The notes: a model not told the origin generated them from the sequence alone. A stretch of DNA of 64,000 nt from Massilia sp. METH4 (GCF_037094685.1 NZ_CP146614.1:4340001-4404000), one strand, 5' to 3'. Counted from the stretch's first letter, positions 46,998 through 56,242 are shown. A program made the numbers and translations.

Positions 46998-48056
46998 ATG
47001 TCCTCGCACATGTCCCCGTGCATTTCTCCCTGCACGCCCCCATCGCAGGGAGATACCGCCCTGCATATCGTATTCCTCACCCTGCAGGATTACTCGATGA
47101 TCGCGTTGTCCAATGCGATCGAGGTGCTGCGCATGGCCAACCGCGCCAGCGGCCGGGAACTGTACCGTTGGACAATCGCCACACTCGACGGCCGGCCCGC
47201 GCGGGCCAGCAACGGCTTGCCGCTCAATCCCACCATTCCTGTCGCGCAGATCGATCAACCCGGCATGCTGCTGGTCTGCGGCGGCATCCGCGTGCACGAA
47301 GCCTGTTCGCCGGAGCTCGATGCCACGCTCGTGCGCCTGGCGAAGGGGGGCATCGTGCTCGGTGGGCTGTGTACCGGCAGTCACGCGCTCGTGCGCGCGG
47401 GGTTGATGCGCGGTTACCGCTGCGCGATCCACTGGGAGCAGATGGCAGCGCTGCGCGAGGAATTCGCCGATGTCGATTTCAGCGACGGTTTGTTCGCCAT
47501 CGATCGCGACCGCATCACCTGTTCGGGCGGCACGGCGCCCATCGACCTGATGCTGCACATCACCGCCGCGCGCTACGGCAAGGCGCTCGCCAGTGCCGTC
47601 TCGGCACAGTTTACCGTCGAACGCATGCGCGACCCGGCGCACCGCCAGCACGTGCCGCTGGCCGCGCGGCTGGGCTTCAGCCGCGCGGAGCTCGTGCACG
47701 CGTCCACGCTGATGGAGAATCACATCGAGGAACCGCTGCCGATGGCGGAGCTGGCGCGGCGCGTCGGCCTGTCGCCGCGCCAGTTGCAGCGCATGTTCCG
47801 GCACTATCTGGACATGGCGCCGCACCAGTACTATCTGCGGCTGCGCCTCGGCCGCGCTCGCGAGCTGCTGACGCAGACCGGCATGTCGATCATGAACGTT
47901 GTCGTCGCCTGCGGCTTCGAGTCGTCGTGCCATTTCAGCCGGGCGTATCGGGAGCAGTTCGGGCATCCGCCGAGTGCGGCGCGCAGAAACGCGGCCGTGC
48001 CGATCCCGCCGCCGGCATTCGCGCCAGAGGTAGCCGTCGAGACGGCGGCCCGTTAG
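46998..48056 (+). CDS. GlxA-family AraC-type transcriptional regulator
   Basis: This 352-residue regulator has a DJ-1/PfpI-like sensing domain (about 20-210; LGGLCTGSHALVRAGLMRGY with the pocket Cys) and a C-terminal AraC domain (ELARRVGLSPRQLQRMFRHY, IMNVVVACGFESSCHFSRAY). The ATG at 46998 has AGGAAG at good spacing and its own promoter. It stands between the sarcosine/dimethylglycine operon and the BCCT-porin-gbcAB genes, so it is the positional counterpart of GbdR- or SouR-type activators. Which one it is cannot be decided here. Confidence 0.87.
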   Translation: MSSHMSPCISPCTPPSQGDTALHIVFLTLQDYSMIALSNAIEVLRMANRASGRELYRWTIATLDGRPARASNGLPLNPTIPVAQIDQPGMLLVCGGIRVHEACSPELDATLVRLAKGGIVLGGLCTGSHALVRAGLMRGYRCAIHWEQMAALREEFADVDFSDGLFAIDRDRITCSGGTAPIDLMLHITAARYGKALASAVSAQFTVERMRDPAHRQHVPLAARLGFSRAELVHASTLMENHIEEPLPMAELARRVGLSPRQLQRMFRHYLDMAPHQYYLRLRLGRARELLTQTGMSIMNVVVACGFESSCHFSRAYREQFGHPPSAARRNAAVPIPPPAFAPEVAVETAAR

Positions 48057-48440
48057 CGCATGCATGCACCCCGGACGCAAAAAGCTGAGGTCCGGGCGTG
48101 AGCCTGCGGGCCCACGCCGTTCCGCGGGCGCGGAGCATGCTCCGCGAAACCCCTGCTGCACCCTCAATCGGCCTCGAGCACACCTTCCACCACGCGTTTC
48201 ATCGCCTGACGAATGCAGTCAACAGGTTGTCGCTATTGACACACTTGCCTCCCCAGCCTCTCGGTATGTTTGAGTCTGGCCGCTGACAAGCGGACCACGG
48301 AGCCAGTACCGATGCGTGAACGACCGTTCCATTTCCTCCGCTGGCTCCGGCGGGCGCGACGCAGGTTTCGCCCGCCACCGCCAGAAGAATCATTGCGACC
48401 GATGGGTCCATCCGATGGGATTCACTATTTGGGAGGCAAG
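48057..48440. other. BCCT upstream region with hairpins
   Basis: About 380 bp. CCCGGAC (48070-48076) and GTCCGGG (48090-48096) form a hairpin that may end the regulator transcript. A perfect 18-bp palindrome CGCGGAGCATGCTCCGCG lies at 48129-48146. A short open frame 48138-48286 looks non-coding. The BCCT promoter is not obvious: TTGACA occurs at 48236 but without a fitting -10 box. Confidence 0.4.
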
Positions 48441-49991
48441 ATGAAGCACACTGCGGGCGGGGTGGATTTTCGCCCTGAAGCCAATATCACGTTAATGGGG
48501 TTGAACTTTCACAAGTTCATCTTTCCCGTCTCGATCGTTTTCATGCTGGTCATGGTGGTGGCGGCCCTGGTCGATCCCCCGGCCGCCAGCCACTACCTGG
48601 AGGAAGTCAAGAAGGGCAGCCTGAAACACTTCGATTCGTTTACCATGCTGGCCGGGAACCTGATGGTGCTGTTCTGCCTGGTCCTGGCCATTACGCCCTA
48701 TGGCAGCATCCGCCTCGGCGGCAAGGACGCCAAGCCGGAGTTCAAGACGGTCTCCTGGTTCTGCATGATGTTCGCCGCCGGCATGGGCGTGGGCCTGCTG
48801 TACTGGGGCGTGGCCGAGCCGGTCGCCCATTACACGGCCTGGTTCCAGACGCCGCTCGGCGTGACGAAAGCGACGCCCGAAGCAGCCCACGCGGCGATGG
48901 GCGCCACGATCTTCCACTGGAGCTTCCACCCGTGGGCGATCTACCTGACCACCGCCGTCGTGGTGGGCTACTTCGGCTACAACAAGGGCTTGCCGTTCTC
49001 GCTGAGCTCCGGCTTGCAGCCCTTCATCGGCAAGGCGCACAAGGGTGCGATCGGCCATACGGTCGATGTGTTCACCGTCATCCTCACGGTGTTCGGCCAT
49101 GCCACGTCGATCGGCCTGGCGGCCATGCAGGCCACGGCCGGCATCACCCACATGCTGGGGGTGCCGAACAGCTTTGCCTACCAGATGCTGTTCATCGGCG
49201 TGGTGGTCGCGGTGTCGGCCTTCACGTTGCTGCGCGGCCTCGACCGGGGTGTCAAGGTGCTCAGCAACCTCAATATGTTCATCGCCCTGGCCCTGTTCCT
49301 GGCCGTCGTGAGCGGGGCCGGCGCCACGGCGTTCCTCGCGAGCGCCGCCAGCACGACCGCCGACTATGCACAGTATTTCATCCCCCTGAGCAACTGGGTC
49401 GACCGGCCGGACCAGGAATGGCTGCATGGCTGGACGGTGTTCTACTGGGCCTGGTGGTGCACCTGGGGCCCGCTGGTGGGCATCTTCGTTGCCCGCATCT
49501 CGAAGGGCCGCACGCTGCGCCAGATGGTGGGCGTGGTGCTGGTGGCCCCTACCGTCGTGTCCATCCTGTGGTTTACGGCCTTCGGCAGCAGCGCCATCGA
49601 CGGCATGCTGGCCGGCTCGCCGACCTTCGCGAACGGCCTGGGCGACGTGGACACGGCCATCTTCCGCTTCCTCGAGGGCCTGCCCCTGTTCGGCTTTACC
49701 TCCGTCGCCGTCGTGGCGCTGCTGGTGATCTTCATGGTCACCTCGGTCAATTCGGCGGCCATCGTCGTCGACAACCTGGCAGCGGGCGGCAATCCCCATA
49801 CGCCGGCACTCCAGCAGGTCATCTGGCTCATCATGATCGCGCTGGTGACGATCATCCTGTTCGTGATCGGCGACAAGTCCGCGCTGAAGGCCATCGAGGC
49901 GGGCGCCATCGCGATGGGACCGCCGTTCATGGCCCTGATCCTGGTGCTGATGGTCGGCTTCATGAAGGCCGTCGCCCAGGAACCCAAGTAA
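48441..49991 (+). CDS. BCCT-family betaine/choline transporter
   Basis: This 516-residue secondary transporter of the betaine-choline-carnitine family has twelve helices. Family motifs are GMGVGLLYWGVAEPVAHY (TM3 glycine-rich segment), TVFYWAWWCTWGPLVGIF (the Trp-rich signature of TM8) and VTSVNSAAIVVDN. The C-terminus is short, without the long osmosensing tail of BetP, so an uptake role for catabolism rather than osmoregulation is plausible. The ATG at 48441 has GGGAGG five bases upstream; a longer frame from a TTG at 48270 is less likely. A terminator follows at 50001. The porin and gbcAB genes lie downstream. Confidence 0.9.
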   Translation: MKHTAGGVDFRPEANITLMGLNFHKFIFPVSIVFMLVMVVAALVDPPAASHYLEEVKKGSLKHFDSFTMLAGNLMVLFCLVLAITPYGSIRLGGKDAKPEFKTVSWFCMMFAAGMGVGLLYWGVAEPVAHYTAWFQTPLGVTKATPEAAHAAMGATIFHWSFHPWAIYLTTAVVVGYFGYNKGLPFSLSSGLQPFIGKAHKGAIGHTVDVFTVILTVFGHATSIGLAAMQATAGITHMLGVPNSFAYQMLFIGVVVAVSAFTLLRGLDRGVKVLSNLNMFIALALFLAVVSGAGATAFLASAASTTADYAQYFIPLSNWVDRPDQEWLHGWTVFYWAWWCTWGPLVGIFVARISKGRTLRQMVGVVLVAPTVVSILWFTAFGSSAIDGMLAGSPTFANGLGDVDTAIFRFLEGLPLFGFTSVAVVALLVIFMVTSVNSAAIVVDNLAAGGNPHTPALQQVIWLIMIALVTIILFVIGDKSALKAIEAGAIAMGPPFMALILVLMVGFMKAVAQEPK

Positions 49992-50000
49992 TGCCTCCCG

Positions 50001-50027
50001 CCGCCGGCATTCGCCGGCGGCTTTTCT
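50001..50027 (+). terminator. Rho-independent terminator after the BCCT gene
   Basis: CCGCCGGC and GCCGGCGG pair around the loop ATTC, followed by CTTTTCT. It lies nine bases after the BCCT stop codon. Confidence 0.7.
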
Positions 50028-50075
50028 CCAACAGCAGCGAAACGGCGCCACGCAGCGCCGTGGGGAGACACATCC

Positions 50076-51266
50076 GTGAAAACCATCCAATGCCTGTGCT
50101 GCGCCGCCCTGGTAGCCAGCACCGCGGCGCAAGCACAGGAAGAGGCGAGCTCGCCGCTCAAGGTCGGCGGCGCGATCCGTTTCAACTATGTCCACAAGAG
50201 CTGGCAGGACGACAAGCCGCGCGGCTTCTTCGGCCTCGACACGGCCCGCCTCGACGTCAAGTACGACGACGGCCAGGTGATCGGCTCCGCGCAATACCGC
50301 TACAACCGCTTCCCGACGGGGCAGGGCGGCTACTGGCAGCATTTCCTGCACCACGGCTGGGCCGGCGTGCGCTTCGCCGACAAGAGCGAGCTGCACGTGG
50401 GCGTCGATCGCAATCCGTTCGGCCTGTCGCCCTTCGCCTCGAACAATTTCTACGAGTCGATCGCGTTCTACGCGGGCTTCGAGGATAAATACGACCTCGG
50501 GGTGACGTACGCCAGCGCGCCCGGCCCGTTCCAGTGGCAGCTGGGTTTCTTCCCGCGCGACGGCGGTTCCTACGGCGGCGGCGACAACACGGCCGGGGCG
50601 TCGAACCGTTACTCGTACAACATCGTGCCGGACGACCCCGAGCAGGGCTATGGCACCGGGCAGAGCGACCGCGAACGCAATACCTTGATCGGCCGCGCCG
50701 CCTGGCAGTTCGGGAGCGCCGCGAAGCACGAGGCCGGTGTTTCCGCACTGGTGGGCGACATCCGCAACGGCGCCGGGCAAGACAGCCGCCGGCGCGCCTT
50801 TGCCTTACATTACAAGGGCACCTACGGCCCGGTCGGCGTGATGCTCGAAGCGCTACGCTACAACTACCGCACGCGCCACACGGCCACGCAGACCTACGGC
50901 GGGCTCGATCCGAACAGTTTCGTGATGATGGGCGCGTTCGGCTACCCATATCCAGTGGCCGCGAAAGGCGACATCTACATCGCCAACGTCAGCTACGACC
51001 TGCCCTGGAAGGTGGGGCCGTTCAACGGCTTCAAGGTCTACAACGACTGGTCGATGCTCAAGAAGCGCGTGGGCGGCTACCGCGACTCGACGCAGAACGT
51101 GACCGGCATGAGCTTCGCCGCCGGCAAATGGTTCTTCTATGCCGATTTCATGCTCGGCAAGCACCATCCGTACATGTCGCCGGACTTCGGCGGGCTGGCG
51201 TCCACGTCAGCGCAACACCAGGGGCATACCCGCCGCATCAACCTGCAGGCGGGGTATTACTTCTGA
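50076..51266 (+). CDS. Outer-membrane porin (OprP/OprO-like)
   Basis: This 396-residue outer-membrane barrel has a signal peptide (about 1-20, ending AQA) and strands such as GGAIRFNYVHKSWQDD, LHVGVDRNPFGLSPF and MSFAAGKWFFYADFMLGKHH, ending in QAGYYF with a terminal Phe. It is similar in style to phosphate-selective-type porins. GTG 50076 with GGGGAG upstream is the best start. It sits between a betaine transporter and the betaine monooxygenase genes and probably serves substrate entry across the outer membrane (inference). Confidence 0.8.
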   Translation: MKTIQCLCCAALVASTAAQAQEEASSPLKVGGAIRFNYVHKSWQDDKPRGFFGLDTARLDVKYDDGQVIGSAQYRYNRFPTGQGGYWQHFLHHGWAGVRFADKSELHVGVDRNPFGLSPFASNNFYESIAFYAGFEDKYDLGVTYASAPGPFQWQLGFFPRDGGSYGGGDNTAGASNRYSYNIVPDDPEQGYGTGQSDRERNTLIGRAAWQFGSAAKHEAGVSALVGDIRNGAGQDSRRRAFALHYKGTYGPVGVMLEALRYNYRTRHTATQTYGGLDPNSFVMMGAFGYPYPVAAKGDIYIANVSYDLPWKVGPFNGFKVYNDWSMLKKRVGGYRDSTQNVTGMSFAAGKWFFYADFMLGKHHPYMSPDFGGLASTSAQHQGHTRRINLQAGYYF

Positions 51267-51409
51267 CGCCGGCCGCGCTCGTCGCAATGCTCATCAAAGT
51301 CGTCGCAAAAAGACAAGTCCCGCCGGCGGCTTTGATCGAACATGAAGTCATGCCGTTGTCATAGATGAATGTCCACCAGAGTCATAGACCCAGCAAGAAA
51401 GCGACCGCA

Positions 51410-52651
51410 ATGAACCGAACTCCCGACCTTCGCACCCTCCTGGAACGCCGCAAACCCGGCTACAGCCTGGAAGCGCCGTTCTACCTCGACCCTGCGGTGT
51501 TTGAACAGGACCTGAAACTGATCTTCGGCCGGCACTGGATCTATGCCGGGCCGGAAGCTGCCGTGCCGGAAGACGGCGACTTCTTCACCATCGACATCGG
51601 CAAGACCTCGATCCTGCTGGTGCGCGACGGCGACGGCGGCGTGAACGCCTTCCACAATGTCTGCCGCCACCGCGGCTCGCGGCTGTGCAACGAGCACAAG
51701 GGCGCCGTGGGCAACCTGGTGTGCCCCTACCACCAGTGGACCTACGACCTGAAGGGCGCACTGATGTTCGCCGAGCACATGGGCGACGACTTCGACCGCA
51801 AGACGCACAACCTGAAGCCCGTCCACCTGCGCAATATCGCTGGCCTGCTGTTCGTCTGCCTGGCCGACGAGCCGCCGGCGGACATCGACCTGCTGGCCGC
51901 TTCGATGACGCCGTATCTCGAACAGCACCGCGTGGCGGACTGCAAGGTGGCCGCGCAGATCGACATCGTGGAGAACTGCAACTGGAAGCTCACGATGGAA
52001 AACAACCGCGAGTGCTACCACTGCCGCGGCAGCCATCCGGAGCTGACCCGCTCGCTGTTCGAATACGGCTTCGGCTACGCGCCCACGCCGGAAACCTGCG
52101 ACGGCATCAACGAATACAACCGCATCCTGGAAGAGCGGCACAAACAGTGGGAGGCGATGGGCTTGCCGAGCGCCGAGATCGACCACCTGGACGACCGCGT
52201 GACGGGCTTCCGCACCCAGCGCCTGCCGCTGGACCGTGGCGGCGAGGCGCAGACGATGAACGGCAAGGCCGCCAGCAGCAGGCGCCTGGGCGAATTCCAG
52301 CGCTCCGACCTGGGCGCGCTGTCGTTCTGGACGCAGCCGAACTCCTGGCATCACTTCATGGCCGACCACATCGTGACCTTCACGGTGCTGCCGATCGCCG
52401 TCGACAAGACGCTGGTACGCACCACCTGGCTGGTGCACAAGGACGCCGTCGAGGGCGTGGACTATGACGTGGCGAACCTGACCGCCGTGTGGAACGCCAC
52501 CAACGCCCAGGACCGCCAGCTGTGCGAGCAGTCGCAAAGCGGCATCGCCAGCCCGGCCTACGAACCGGGGCCGTACTCGCCGTTCACCGAGGGGCTGGTG
52601 GAGAAATTCTGCAACTGGTACATCGGCCGCCTGTCGACGGAGATCGGGTGA
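51410..52651 (+). CDS. gbcA: Glycine betaine monooxygenase, Rieske oxygenase subunit
   Basis: This 413-residue Rieske-type oxygenase removes one methyl group from glycine betaine, giving dimethylglycine and formaldehyde. The [2Fe-2S] Rieske ligands are Cys85, His87, Cys105 and His108 (VCRHRGSRLC, CPYHQWTYD). The mononuclear iron region is ENNRECYHCRGSHPEL. The ATG at 51410 is preceded by AAGAAAG; an in-frame ATG at 51365 lacks a ribosome-binding site. It is followed after four bases by its reductase gene gbcB. Confidence 0.93.
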   Translation: MNRTPDLRTLLERRKPGYSLEAPFYLDPAVFEQDLKLIFGRHWIYAGPEAAVPEDGDFFTIDIGKTSILLVRDGDGGVNAFHNVCRHRGSRLCNEHKGAVGNLVCPYHQWTYDLKGALMFAEHMGDDFDRKTHNLKPVHLRNIAGLLFVCLADEPPADIDLLAASMTPYLEQHRVADCKVAAQIDIVENCNWKLTMENNRECYHCRGSHPELTRSLFEYGFGYAPTPETCDGINEYNRILEERHKQWEAMGLPSAEIDHLDDRVTGFRTQRLPLDRGGEAQTMNGKAASSRRLGEFQRSDLGALSFWTQPNSWHHFMADHIVTFTVLPIAVDKTLVRTTWLVHKDAVEGVDYDVANLTAVWNATNAQDRQLCEQSQSGIASPAYEPGPYSPFTEGLVEKFCNWYIGRLSTEIG

Positions 52652-52655
52652 GACC

Positions 52656-53747
52656 ATGATGAACACGACGCTCGCCAACCTGGCCGTCCCGTGGGACGGC
52701 GACCGCGACGACACGCTCGTCTGCCGCGCCGTGCGCCGCGAAACGCACGACGTGAAGACCTTCGTCTTCTCGGCGCCGGAGCCGCGCCTGTTCCGCTACG
52801 CTCCCGGCCAGTTCATCACGCTGGAGCTGGAGATCGGCGGCCAGGCCGTGCAGCGCTGCTACACGCTGTCGTCCACGCCGTCGCGGCCGGACACGGTGTC
52901 GATCACCGTCAAGCGGGTGCCGGGCGGCGCTGTCTCGAACTGGCTGCACGACAACCTCGAAGCTGGCGCGAGGGTCAAGGTACGCGGCCCGACCGGCGCC
53001 TTCTCCTGCTTCCTCCAGCCGATGCCGCCGCGCCAGAAATACCTGTTCCTGTCGGCCGGCAGCGGCATCACGCCGCTGATGTCGATGGCGCGCGCCATGC
53101 ACGACCTGGTGCAGGACGCCGACATCGCCTTCGTGCACAGCGCGCGCACGCCGGACGACATCATCTTCGCCCGCGAGCTGGAGCTGATGGCCTGCAACCG
53201 CGACGGCCTGTTCCGGCTCGGCACCGTGTGCGAGCGGCGTGGCGCGCAGCCCGCCTGGTCGGGCTTCAACGGCTTCCTGAACCTGGCCGTGCTGCAGAAC
53301 GTGGCGCCCGATTACAAGGAACGCCTGGTGTTCACCTGCGGGCCAGCGCCCTACATGGCCGCCGTGCGCACGATGCTGGAAGGCGCGGGCTTCCCCATGG
53401 CGGCCTACCACGAAGAGAGCTTCTCGTTCGAGACGCTGGCACAGGAAGCCGATGAGGAAGCCGCCATCGAGGCAGGGGAGGGCGCCGGCTTCAAGGTCAC
53501 CTTCAGCCGCAGCGGCGACGAGGTCGACTGCCCACCCGGCCAGACCATCCTCGCCGCCGCCAAGGCCGCCGGCGTGCGCCTGCCGATCTCGTGCACCCAG
53601 GGCCTGTGCGGCACCTGCAAGACGAAGATGGTGTCGGGCCAGGTGGACATGAAGCACTCGGGCGGCATCCGCCAGCGCGAGATCGACCAGGGCTGGATCC
53701 TGCCTTGCTGCAGCAAGCCGCTGGGTGACGTGGTGCTGGAGCGCTAG
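52656..53747 (+). CDS. gbcB: Glycine betaine monooxygenase, ferredoxin reductase subunit
   Basis: This 363-residue reductase feeds electrons from NAD(P)H to GbcA. The FAD-binding barrel contains RCYTLSSTPSRPD. The NAD-binding domain is around LFLSAGSGITPLMSMARAM. The C-terminal plant-type [2Fe-2S] ferredoxin has Cys313, Cys318 and Cys321 (CTQGLCGTC) and a fourth ligand at Cys351 or 352. ATG 52656 (or the next codon, 52659) follows the gbcA stop closely. Downstream is a cluster of hairpin repeats before fdhA. Confidence 0.93.
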   Translation: MMNTTLANLAVPWDGDRDDTLVCRAVRRETHDVKTFVFSAPEPRLFRYAPGQFITLELEIGGQAVQRCYTLSSTPSRPDTVSITVKRVPGGAVSNWLHDNLEAGARVKVRGPTGAFSCFLQPMPPRQKYLFLSAGSGITPLMSMARAMHDLVQDADIAFVHSARTPDDIIFARELELMACNRDGLFRLGTVCERRGAQPAWSGFNGFLNLAVLQNVAPDYKERLVFTCGPAPYMAAVRTMLEGAGFPMAAYHEESFSFETLAQEADEEAAIEAGEGAGFKVTFSRSGDEVDCPPGQTILAAAKAAGVRLPISCTQGLCGTCKTKMVSGQVDMKHSGGIRQREIDQGWILPCCSKPLGDVVLER

Positions 53748-53788
53748 TGGCGCCGCGGCGCGGAAGCGCAGCCAGCGGCGGACGCATG

Positions 53789-53911
53789 CCGGTGTCAGAC
53801 ACTATTTCGGGCTGTAGCCCGAAATAGTGTCTGACACCGGTTTTCCCCCGAGTTCGCCGACCAGGGACGAGAAAACCGGTGTCGGACACCGGCAAGCCGG
53901 TGTCCGACACC
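53789..53911. repeat. Cluster of three hairpin repeats between gbcB and fdhA
   Basis: Hairpin 1 is a perfect 25-bp inverted repeat with a two-base loop (53789-53813 and 53816-53840, beginning CCGGTGTCAGACAC). Hairpin 2 is a perfect 16-bp inverted repeat with a two-base loop (53878-53893 and 53896-53911, GGTGTCGGACACCGGC). The spacer is bounded by CCGGTTTTC (53837-53845) and GAAAACCGG (53871-53879), a third pairing. All share GGTGTC/GACACC words, which suggests a nested interspersed repeat family. Confidence 0.75.
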
Positions 53912-53946
53912 AGGACGCTGTAACACTCATAACAAGGAGACATGCA

Positions 53947-55143
53947 ATGCCGGAAAATCGTGGAGTCGTCTATATCGAACAGGGCAAGGTGGAGGTGCAG
54001 TCGATCCCCTTCCCGAAACTGGAAACGCCGAACGGGCGCAAGATCGGCCATGGCGTGATCCTGCGCGTGGTATCGACCAATATCTGCGGCTCGGACCAGC
54101 ACATGGTGCGCGGCCGCACGACCGCGCCGGCCGGCCTCGTGCTCGGCCATGAGATCACCGGCGAGGTGATCGAGGTGGGTTCCGACGTGGAAACGCTGAA
54201 GGTGGGCGACCTCGTGTCGGTGCCGTTCAACGTGGCCTGCGGCCGCTGCCAGACCTGCAAGGAACAGCATACGGGCGTGTGCCTGTCCGTCAACCCGTCG
54301 CGCGCCGGCGGCGCCTACGGCTACGTGGACATGGGCGGCTGGATCGGCGGCCAGGCTGAATTCGTGATGGTGCCATATGCCGACTTCAACCTGCTGCGCT
54401 TCCCGGACAAGGCGCAGGCGATGACGAAGATCCGCGACCTCACTTGCCTGTCCGACATCCTGCCGACCGGCTTCCATGGCGCCGTCACGGCCGGCGTCGG
54501 TCCCGGTTCCACCGTGTACGTGGCCGGCGCCGGACCGGTGGGCCTGGCCGCCGCCGCGTCCGCACGACTGCTGGGCGCGGCCGTGGTGATCGTCGGCGAC
54601 CTGAACCCGGCGCGCCTGGAGCACGCCCGCAAGGTGGGCTTCGAGACGGTCGACCTGTCGCAGGACGTAACGCTGGCCGACCAGATCGCCCAGATCCTCG
54701 GCACGCCGGAAGTCGATTGCGCGATCGATTGCGTGGGCTTCGAGGCGCGCGGCCATGGCCATGCCGGTGCCCAGCACGAGGCCCCCGCGACGGTGCTCAA
54801 TTCGTTGATGGAGGTCACGCGCGCCGCCGGCAAGATCGGCATCCCGGGCCTGTACGTTACCGACGATCCGGGCGCGGTCGACCCGGCGGCCAAGCACGGC
54901 AGCCTGTCGATCCGCTTCGGCCTCGGCTGGGCCAAGTCGCACAGCTTCCATACGGGCCAGACGCCGGTGATGAAATACAACCGCCAGCTGATGCAGGCGA
55001 TCCTGTGGGACCGCATCAACATCGCCGAGATCGTCGGCGTGCAGCTGATCACGCTCGACCAGGCACCGGAAGGCTATGCGGCCTTCGACGCCGGCGCGCC
55101 GAGGAAATTCGTGATCGATCCGCATCAGCTGCTGGCCGCTTGA
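53947..55143 (+). CDS. fdhA: Glutathione-independent formaldehyde dehydrogenase
   Basis: This 398-residue zinc-dependent medium-chain dehydrogenase oxidises formaldehyde to formate with NAD. The catalytic zinc region is NICGSDQHM plus VLGHEITGEV. The structural zinc loop is CGRCQTCKEQHTGVC. The cofactor fold is VAGAGPVGLAAAASARLLGA. It consumes the formaldehyde released by GbcAB and the demethylases encoded upstream, as in Pseudomonas. ATG 53947 follows AAGGAGACATGCA. Hairpin repeats separate it from gbcB, so it may have its own promoter or be transcribed through them. Confidence 0.93.
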   Translation: MPENRGVVYIEQGKVEVQSIPFPKLETPNGRKIGHGVILRVVSTNICGSDQHMVRGRTTAPAGLVLGHEITGEVIEVGSDVETLKVGDLVSVPFNVACGRCQTCKEQHTGVCLSVNPSRAGGAYGYVDMGGWIGGQAEFVMVPYADFNLLRFPDKAQAMTKIRDLTCLSDILPTGFHGAVTAGVGPGSTVYVAGAGPVGLAAAASARLLGAAVVIVGDLNPARLEHARKVGFETVDLSQDVTLADQIAQILGTPEVDCAIDCVGFEARGHGHAGAQHEAPATVLNSLMEVTRAAGKIGIPGLYVTDDPGAVDPAAKHGSLSIRFGLGWAKSHSFHTGQTPVMKYNRQLMQAILWDRINIAEIVGVQLITLDQAPEGYAAFDAGAPRKFVIDPHQLLAA

Positions 55144-55279
55144 CGGGGAGTGTGCCGGAGCGCGTGCATGAACCCCAGCCTTGCGCTTGGGGGATGCATG
55201 CGCATCGGCCTGCCGAAGCGGGTGTACCATCCCATGCGGCTCATCGTATATGATGCGCTTCCCGTTTCCGGAGGCTCCC

Positions 55280-56242
55280 GTGCCCGCCCCAGACATCCGC
55301 GCCTTCACGCACTTCGGTTTCATCCCGCTGCCGAACTTCTCGATGATCGCGTTCACCAACGCGGTCGAAGTGCTGCGCATGGCCATGTACCTGGGCTACG
55401 AGACGCGCTACCGGTGGACGGTGCTCGGCCTCGACGGCCTCGATGCCACGGCCAGCAACGGCCTATCCGTTCCCACCCAGCGGCCCGACCCGGCCGACCT
55501 GCCCGACATTGTCTTCGTGTGCGGTGGCATCGACGTGGAAACCGCGACCGAGTCTCCCATGCTGGACTTCCTGCAAGCGCTGGCGGCCCAAGGCGTCGCC
55601 CTGGGCAGCCTGTGCACTGGCGCGCACGCGCTGGCGGCGGCCGGCCTGCTGGACGGCTATCGTTGCACCATCCATTGGGAAAACGCGCAATCGCTGGCCA
55701 AGGCTTTCCCGAAAGTCGACTTCGCCCAGGAACTCTTCGTCATCGACCGCGACCGTTACACGTGCAGCGGCGGCATCGCACCACTGGATATGATGCTGGG
55801 TATCGTCGCGCCCCGCCTGGGGCCCGCCGCGGTGGCGCTGATCGCCAGCCAGTTCATCCACGAGCACGTCCGCGAGGAGGGCGCTCGCCAGGCCGTGCCG
55901 CTGTCGGCGCGGCTCGCCCACGCCCAGCCGGCACTGCGCGACGCGGTGCAACTGATGGAAGCGAACCTGGGCGAACCGCTGGGCCTGGACGAACTGGCAA
56001 GGCTGGCCGGCACCTCGCCGCGCCACCTGCAGCGCCTGTTCAGGAAGGATCTGGGCGCGTCGCCGCTGCGCTATTACCTTGAATTGCGCCTGCACCGGGC
56101 GCGCGAACTGTTGCGCCAGACCGACCTGCCGCTGGCGCAGGTCGCCGCCGACTGCGGTTTCCGCACCGCCGCCGGCTTCAGCAAGGCGTATCGGGAAGTG
56201 TTCGAGATGGCCCCCGGCGCCGAGCGGCGCCAGCGGCACTGA
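55280..56242 (+). CDS. GlxA-family AraC-type transcriptional regulator
   Basis: This 320-residue regulator has a DJ-1/PfpI-like domain (about 8-175; LGSLCTGAHALAAAGLLDGY) and an AraC domain with two HTHs (DELARLAGTSPRHLQRLFRK, LAQVAADCGFRTAAGFSKAY). The GTG at 55280 has GGAGG five bases upstream; longer frames from an ATG at 55250 are possible. It is closest in sequence to the GlxA regulator at 46998 (shared RCxIHWE block). It lies after fdhA and converges with purU, two bases apart. A role in controlling demethylation or C1 genes is inferred from position. Confidence 0.87.
   Translation: MPAPDIRAFTHFGFIPLPNFSMIAFTNAVEVLRMAMYLGYETRYRWTVLGLDGLDATASNGLSVPTQRPDPADLPDIVFVCGGIDVETATESPMLDFLQALAAQGVALGSLCTGAHALAAAGLLDGYRCTIHWENAQSLAKAFPKVDFAQELFVIDRDRYTCSGGIAPLDMMLGIVAPRLGPAAVALIASQFIHEHVREEGARQAVPLSARLAHAQPALRDAVQLMEANLGEPLGLDELARLAGTSPRHLQRLFRKDLGASPLRYYLELRLHRARELLRQTDLPLAQVAADCGFRTAAGFSKAYREVFEMAPGAERRQRH

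Noticed and set aside
48236..48241. Perfect TTGACA as the BCCT promoter
   Set aside because: No -10-like hexamer lies 16 to 18 bp downstream.
48138..48286. Short open frame before the BCCT gene as a small protein
   Set aside because: It starts inside a palindrome, lacks a ribosome-binding site and shows no protein-like pattern.
48074..51312. Common word GxCGCAAAAAG upstream of the BCCT gene (48074) and gbcA (51302) as a shared operator
   Set aside because: The first copy is part of a hairpin that looks like a terminator, the surrounding bases do not align well, and no third copy was seen.
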